Shown in pieces: positions 60,473 to 64,000 of a stretch of 64,000 bases of DNA; the first letter of the stretch is position 1; every line of letters starts with the position of its first letter. The notes beneath the pieces were generated by a model. That model did no database searches. It saw only the letters and a list, made by a program, of their open reading frames with translations, and had not been told where the DNA came from. Made by a program: the position numbers and the translations under genes. Origin of the DNA: Pegethrix bostrychoides GSE-TBD4-15B (GTDB taxonomy: Bacteria > Cyanobacteriota > Cyanobacteriia > Elainellales > Elainellaceae); NCBI GenBank assembly GCA_019359155.1, contig JAHHHV010000068.1:85692-149691 (forward strand). Reading direction: 5' to 3'.

Positions 60473-61927
60473 TTAGGGCTGAGAAATCTGTTTGCGCTGG
60501 AATAGATAAACTTCGTCCCGTTCGTAGGTCAGTTCAAATTCGGGCTGTTTCTGGATTCGCTGCAAAACTTTTGCGGTCTTCTCCTGAGATTGAACGGCAA
60601 TATGATCAAGATTGAACAGCAGATAGTCAGATTGTGCTAGATCTTGGTTGAACGTTCTGGTTCGCACGAGCGTCACAAAAGGACGCTGACTGAGATGCGC
60701 TCCCAGATAGTTGTTTGTAATCACGCCGCCGTCATGGGGTGGAATCAGGGCAATGGCCTCCCGAGTCGCCTGCCAGCTATCGCGAACCTCTCGCGGCTCT
60801 GTAAAAAACCAAGTCCATTTCGCAATTGCCAAAAATCCGATCAGTGACCACAGCATAATCCAGCGACGTGAGCGCAGCCAGGTTTTTTCGGCGGCCAGCG
60901 CAGCAATCACGGAGACCAAGAGAAACGGCAGAATCGGCAGAGAATACTGACCTTGCAGCGAGCGTTGGCCTTCTGCATCAGAAAGAATATTGAAAATCAG
61001 CGTTGGGCTAGCGCTAATCAGCGGCGCTAAATAGCGTGGAGAGAGCCCCCACACTAATGGACTCAACAACAGCACCAGATAGCTCACCGTAGAGAAACTA
61101 AAGATTCGCCCCAGAACAATCCCAGGCTTGAGAATTAGATTTTGGGCAATGCCAAACACCGAATCGCCCAAATAGGCATAGCGCTTGACCGCAGCCGCCT
61201 CATTGCCGCTGAGGCTAGGAATAATCACTTGGGTCGCCAGCAGAAACCAGCCTGTGCCAGTCAGTAAAGCAAATAAACCGTAAAACCGCCGCTTTTCAAA
61301 CAGCAGCAGCCACAGCCCCATGGCAGCAATCACCGGGGAGAGCGCATCTTTGCAGCCCAGCACAAAGACAATTGCCAAACAAAATATCAGCTTGCGGTCG
61401 GCTCGCGCTGCCCAGATTGCCAGCAACAGCACTGGCGGCATCATCACCTCAGGATGAAAGTCAAACAGATTGACGTTGAAGATCACCGGATAGAGCAAAT
61501 AGGCAGCGGCCATCGCCTGCGCCAGAGATTGCGTCAAGCCCGCCTGTCGAGCCAGCAGAAAAGTTGGCCATGCCCCCAGCGCGAGGCAGACCGCCTGCAC
61601 CAGCAGCAGCCAATAGACCGAAGGATAGAGCCTGTAAAGCGGAGCCAGCAGGTAGACCGAATAGGCCGTATGGTTGCCCATATGGTGGAAGCCGAGAAAC
61701 GTGGAGATGGCCGGTAGCCCTTGGCTGATCAGGTAAACTACCTGGTCGTAGATTCCCAGATCAAAGGCCGTAGACTTAAACAGCAGATGGCGCGTGCTGC
61801 TGCACAGAAATAACAGCAGCGCCGTGCCAGCAATCCAGCGCGTGAGGGCGTGAGTGCGGAGAGTTTTCAAGGCCGCTTTGGGCGTTGCAACCTGACTGTG
61901 ACGAGGCGGATCAACGTTATCCAGCAT
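60473..61927 (-). CDS. DUF2079 multi-pass membrane protein
   Basis: A 484-residue membrane protein with ten or more hydrophobic helices, of the DUF2079 family. Features are 'AFDLGIYDQVVYL' near residue 54, 'LGFHHMGNHTAYSVYLLAPLYRLYP' near residue 78 and 'LFDFHPEVMMPPVLLLA' near residue 154. The Asp in the first loop and overall layout recall GT-C glycosyltransferases, so lipid-linked sugar transfer is possible (inference). The C-terminal 100 residues are soluble. It starts a two-gene minus-strand run with the HAD gene 20 bp downstream. Confidence 0.85.
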   Translation of the reverse strand: MLDNVDPPRHSQVATPKAALKTLRTHALTRWIAGTALLLFLCSSTRHLLFKSTAFDLGIYDQVVYLISQGLPAISTFLGFHHMGNHTAYSVYLLAPLYRLYPSVYWLLLVQAVCLALGAWPTFLLARQAGLTQSLAQAMAAAYLLYPVIFNVNLFDFHPEVMMPPVLLLAIWAARADRKLIFCLAIVFVLGCKDALSPVIAAMGLWLLLFEKRRFYGLFALLTGTGWFLLATQVIIPSLSGNEAAAVKRYAYLGDSVFGIAQNLILKPGIVLGRIFSFSTVSYLVLLLSPLVWGLSPRYLAPLISASPTLIFNILSDAEGQRSLQGQYSLPILPFLLVSVIAALAAEKTWLRSRRWIMLWSLIGFLAIAKWTWFFTEPREVRDSWQATREAIALIPPHDGGVITNNYLGAHLSQRPFVTLVRTRTFNQDLAQSDYLLFNLDHIAVQSQEKTAKVLQRIQKQPEFELTYERDEVYLFQRKQISQP

Positions 61928-62072
61928 AGGGAGTCTCTAGGTCGTAACCGAACAGACCACAAAAATAATGTCAATCAGCGTATCGTGAATTGTGTCTGAT
62001 TGGGCCTGAATGACTGAAAGCTGGTGGATGAGAAGCTGGCAGATGAGTCGCCAGAGTTTTCTAGAGTGAACC

Positions 62073-63197
62073 ATGAATTTAGATTCCGCTTTATCTGAAT
62101 CCGATGTCCTGCACATCCCGAACAGCCAGAGCAGCCTGGACTGGTCGCTTGCAGAGGCAGAAGCGCTGGCTCAGCTTGCCGAAATTAAGCGGCTGATGAT
62201 TGCTCTCCAGCAGATGCCCGAACGCTTGCAGTACGCGCAGCGCCGCCAGGAATTTGAGCAGCGGCTTAGCGACTTAGCTCAGCAGCAGCAGCAGCGCCGA
62301 CAGCAGCGCCAGCAAATTCGTCAACAGCAGCCAACTCCAGAACTGCTGGCTCAGCTCGAACGCCAAAGTCAGCAGGACGGCCTCGCCAAGCGATATCTGA
62401 AGCGGGCGCGCGACGAAGCCTTGCAACCGTTTCAGCAGGTGATTGCTGCTGCCGATGCCGAACTGCAAAGCCTCAAGCAGCGTCACAGAGCTATCTCCCA
62501 GAATTTGCGTCAGCTTCAGGCGGCCTATACCGCTAATTACCAAGCTAATTTTCCAGAGCTTCTGCTATCCGGCTCAGCGCTGGAGATCCTGTACGAAGAT
62601 GCCGAGCTGATTGCCATCAACAAACCTGCGGGGCTGCTTTCGGTGCCGGGGCGCGGACTGGCCAATCAAGACTGCGCGGTGAGCCGACTGCGGCGGCAGT
62701 ATGGCGAGCTACTGGCGGTGCATCGACTTGATCAAGCCACTTCTGGCGTTTTGCTGCTGGCCAAAACTCTCCCGACCTATCGCCAGGTGAGCCAGCAGTT
62801 TGCTCAGCGTCAGGTGCAGAAAACCTACGAGGTGCTGCTGGCAGGTAGGTTAGACAGAGCATCAGGCTGTATCGATCTGCCGCTCTGGGGCGATCCCGAT
62901 CAGCGCCCGCGTCAGGTGGTGGACTGGCAGCGCGGCAAGCCTAGCCAGACTCAGTTTCGCGTCCTCAGCGGCGGCGAAACCACGCGGGTCGAATTTCTGC
63001 CGCTGAGCGGACGCACACACCAGATTCGGGTTCATGCTGCTGATCTGCTGGGGTTGGCAACGCCAATTTTGGGCGATGCACTTTATGGGGAACTGCATGG
63101 GAAAGCAGCAGATCGACTCTATCTGCACGCCAAGGCTCTGCGCTTTTACCATCCTCAGCTTGGGCAACTGCAACTGCACTGTGAAACGCCGTTTTGA
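62073..63197 (+). CDS. RluA-family pseudouridine synthase with coiled-coil N-terminus
   Basis: An RNA pseudouridine synthase. The catalytic domain begins near residue 165 ('ILYEDAELIAINKPAGLLSVPG') and contains the catalytic Asp in 'HRLDQATSGVLLLAK' and the closing motif 'LSGRTHQIRVHA'. The first 160 residues form an extended coiled coil rich in Gln and Arg ('LAQQQQQRRQQRQQIRQQQ') instead of the S4 domain of classical RluC/RluD, so substrate choice may differ. The RNA target (23S rRNA or tRNA) cannot be told. Start ATG 62073. Confidence 0.9.
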   Translation: MNLDSALSESDVLHIPNSQSSLDWSLAEAEALAQLAEIKRLMIALQQMPERLQYAQRRQEFEQRLSDLAQQQQQRRQQRQQIRQQQPTPELLAQLERQSQQDGLAKRYLKRARDEALQPFQQVIAAADAELQSLKQRHRAISQNLRQLQAAYTANYQANFPELLLSGSALEILYEDAELIAINKPAGLLSVPGRGLANQDCAVSRLRRQYGELLAVHRLDQATSGVLLLAKTLPTYRQVSQQFAQRQVQKTYEVLLAGRLDRASGCIDLPLWGDPDQRPRQVVDWQRGKPSQTQFRVLSGGETTRVEFLPLSGRTHQIRVHAADLLGLATPILGDALYGELHGKAADRLYLHAKALRFYHPQLGQLQLHCETPF

Positions 63198-63252
63198 TGC
63201 CGCTATAACTGGGATAATTGAAAAAACTCGGCTAGGAACCCGCAAAACCGAT

Positions 63253-63633
63253 ATGGCTGACCCCTCCAGCGTGGAATTGACCGTCGCGTTCAATGACCCA
63301 AATCTCGACCTTAAAGAACGAGAAGCGCAAACTTTAAACCTCTGGGCAGAGCTGCAAGATCGCGATGAGGTGGAGGCTCTGGGGCGAGTGCCTGATCCCA
63401 ACCCACCTGCTGGATATAAAGGCGGCAGTTTTTTGATGGGGCTGCTGACGGCTGAGGTGAGTCTGGCCAACTTCAGGAAGCTGCTAGGTTTTTTGGCGGA
63501 GCGGTTGGGCAACAAGCCGATTAAACTCAAGGTGAAAGCGCCGGATGGCCGAGAGCTAGAGCTGGAAGCTAGCAGCCAAGACGAGTTTAACTTTGCCTAC
63601 CAGAAGGCGCAGGATTTCCTCAAGGGCAGCTAA
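63253..63633 (+). CDS. Effector-associated small protein (EACC1-like)
   Basis: A 126-residue protein: beta strand 'SVELTVAF', 'DPNLDLKEREAQTLNLWAEL', a Gly-rich helix region ('GGSFLMGLLTAEVSLANFRKLLGFLAERL') and a closing beta hairpin 'IKLKVKAPDGRELELEA'. This layout matches effector-associated constant component 1 (EACC1) as I recall it, a small module found beside caspase-like or NTPase-linked effectors in bacterial conflict systems. It ends 2 bp before the caspase-like gene, so they form one unit. ATG 63253 directly precedes the conserved strand. Confidence 0.7.
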   Translation: MADPSSVELTVAFNDPNLDLKEREAQTLNLWAELQDRDEVEALGRVPDPNPPAGYKGGSFLMGLLTAEVSLANFRKLLGFLAERLGNKPIKLKVKAPDGRELELEASSQDEFNFAYQKAQDFLKGS

Positions 63634-63635
63634 CG

Positions 63636-63893
63636 ATGGTGAAGAGAGCGCTGCTGGTTGGGGTGAGTGATTATGAGCCGGGGTTGGAGGCTTTGCCTGC
63701 GGCGGTGCATGACGTGATTGCGATGCAGCAGGTGTTGACGCATCCAGAGATAGGCGGCTTTGAGCTGGATGACGTGGTGCTGCTGCAAAATCCGGAGCGG
63801 CAGCAGATGGAGGACGCGATCTATCACCTGTTTGCCAACTGCCAGAGATCAGATTTGCTACTGCTGTATTTTTCTGTAATAGATGAAACTTAA
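63636..63893 (+). pseudogene. Caspase-like (peptidase C14) gene, truncated before the catalytic His
   Basis: The N-terminal 80 residues are a good match to bacterial caspase-like (C14) proteases: 'KRALLVGVSDYEPGLEALPAAVHDV', 'VVLLQNPERQQMEDAI', 'SDLLLLYFS'. Immediately after 'LLLLYFS', where the family continues with the catalytic 'GHG', the sequence becomes unrelated and stops five codons later. Both His and Cys of the dyad are therefore absent. The break is most simply an insertion whose other side lies beyond the window; a deletion is also possible. It is directly coupled to the EACC1-like gene. Confidence 0.8.
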
Positions 63894-64000
63894 TCTGACA
63901 GTGGTGAGCTAGCGGACACTGACAAAGGGTGTCAGATGTGCCTCACTTGTCGGTGGCGATTCTCCGTATTCTATCTCGTTCTGTTCCTCCTCCTCTATCT
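63876..64000. mobile_element. Putative left end of an inserted element (runs off window)
   Basis: DNA following the caspase break shows no similarity to the caspase family. It contains a tgaca-aaggg-tgtca inverted repeat (near 63918-63932) and then an open frame of at least 20 codons to the window edge. I cannot assign an IS family from this short end. Confidence 0.35.

Overview
The window is chromosomal DNA from a cyanobacterium. Diagnostic genes are the iron-stress antenna gene isiA with flavodoxin isiB, a FurA-type regulator, a high-light-inducible protein with an RpaB-type HLR1 site, flavodiiron protein Flv3, the small cytochrome b6f protein PetP, a chorismate-lyase-type enzyme of plastoquinone synthesis, and the DUF2605/DUF2973 gene pair. 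Most of the DNA is moderately GC-rich, and I noticed only two HIP1 octamers (2863 and 41213). This suits a Leptolyngbya-like or other Synechococcales lineage, but the genus is an inference.

Layout. 1-3540 is an AT-richer accessory block. It holds the end of an unrecognised gene, a HTH/GHKL-ATPase/STAS-like regulator, a Tat-exported beta-carbonic anhydrase and an IS5-type transposase remnant, and carries two copies of a 68-bp repeat. 3541-6114 (-) is a KaiC-like ATPase with a receiver/histidine kinase. 6368-7852 (-) is a repeat-bearing GH24 lysozyme. 8013-11734 is the iron-stress block: a Fur-box-like dyad, fur, isiA, isiB, a terminator hairpin, an isiC-like hydrolase and a Cys-rich membrane protein. 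11762-28112 is mostly core genes: cutA, thrS, DUF2605/2973, alpha-amylase, a pilin, tRNA-Leu(GAG), a chorismate-lyase-like gene, pheS, surE, a metallo-hydrolase, ribF-moxR, a WG-repeat lipoprotein, tsaB and hli. 28424-41708 carries a histidine kinase, a Na+/H+ antiporter, galE, ftsZ and ftsQ, a GH8 glucanase, a patatin, yebC and flv3. 41816-48659 has a sulfotransferase fusion, an MFS transporter, small genes, an oxidoreductase, rnc and rnpB. 48887-63197 has an FTR1 iron permease, a 2OG oxygenase fusion, an ArsA-like ATPase, petP, hisF, cysK, a 2Fe-2S protein, a HNOBA-PAS-PAS-GGDEF-EAL protein, mgtE and a pseudouridine synthase. The window ends in an effector-associated small protein and a caspase-like gene that breaks off where its catalytic His motif should begin.

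Themes. Iron and redox economy recurs (fur, isiAB, FTR1, flv3, 2Fe-2S protein, 2OG oxygenase). Signalling proteins often lack their usual partner: KaiC without KaiA/B, HNOBA without H-NOX, kinases without a linked regulator. Short in-frame tandem repeats have expanded in several tails or loops (hisF, ribF, thrS, the lysozyme linkers). The strongest leads are the interrupted caspase cassette, the KaiC-kinase pair, the HNOBA cyclic-di-GMP protein, the lysozyme with three novel repeats, the sulfotransferase fusion, and the repeat-bearing regulator/carbonic anhydrase block.
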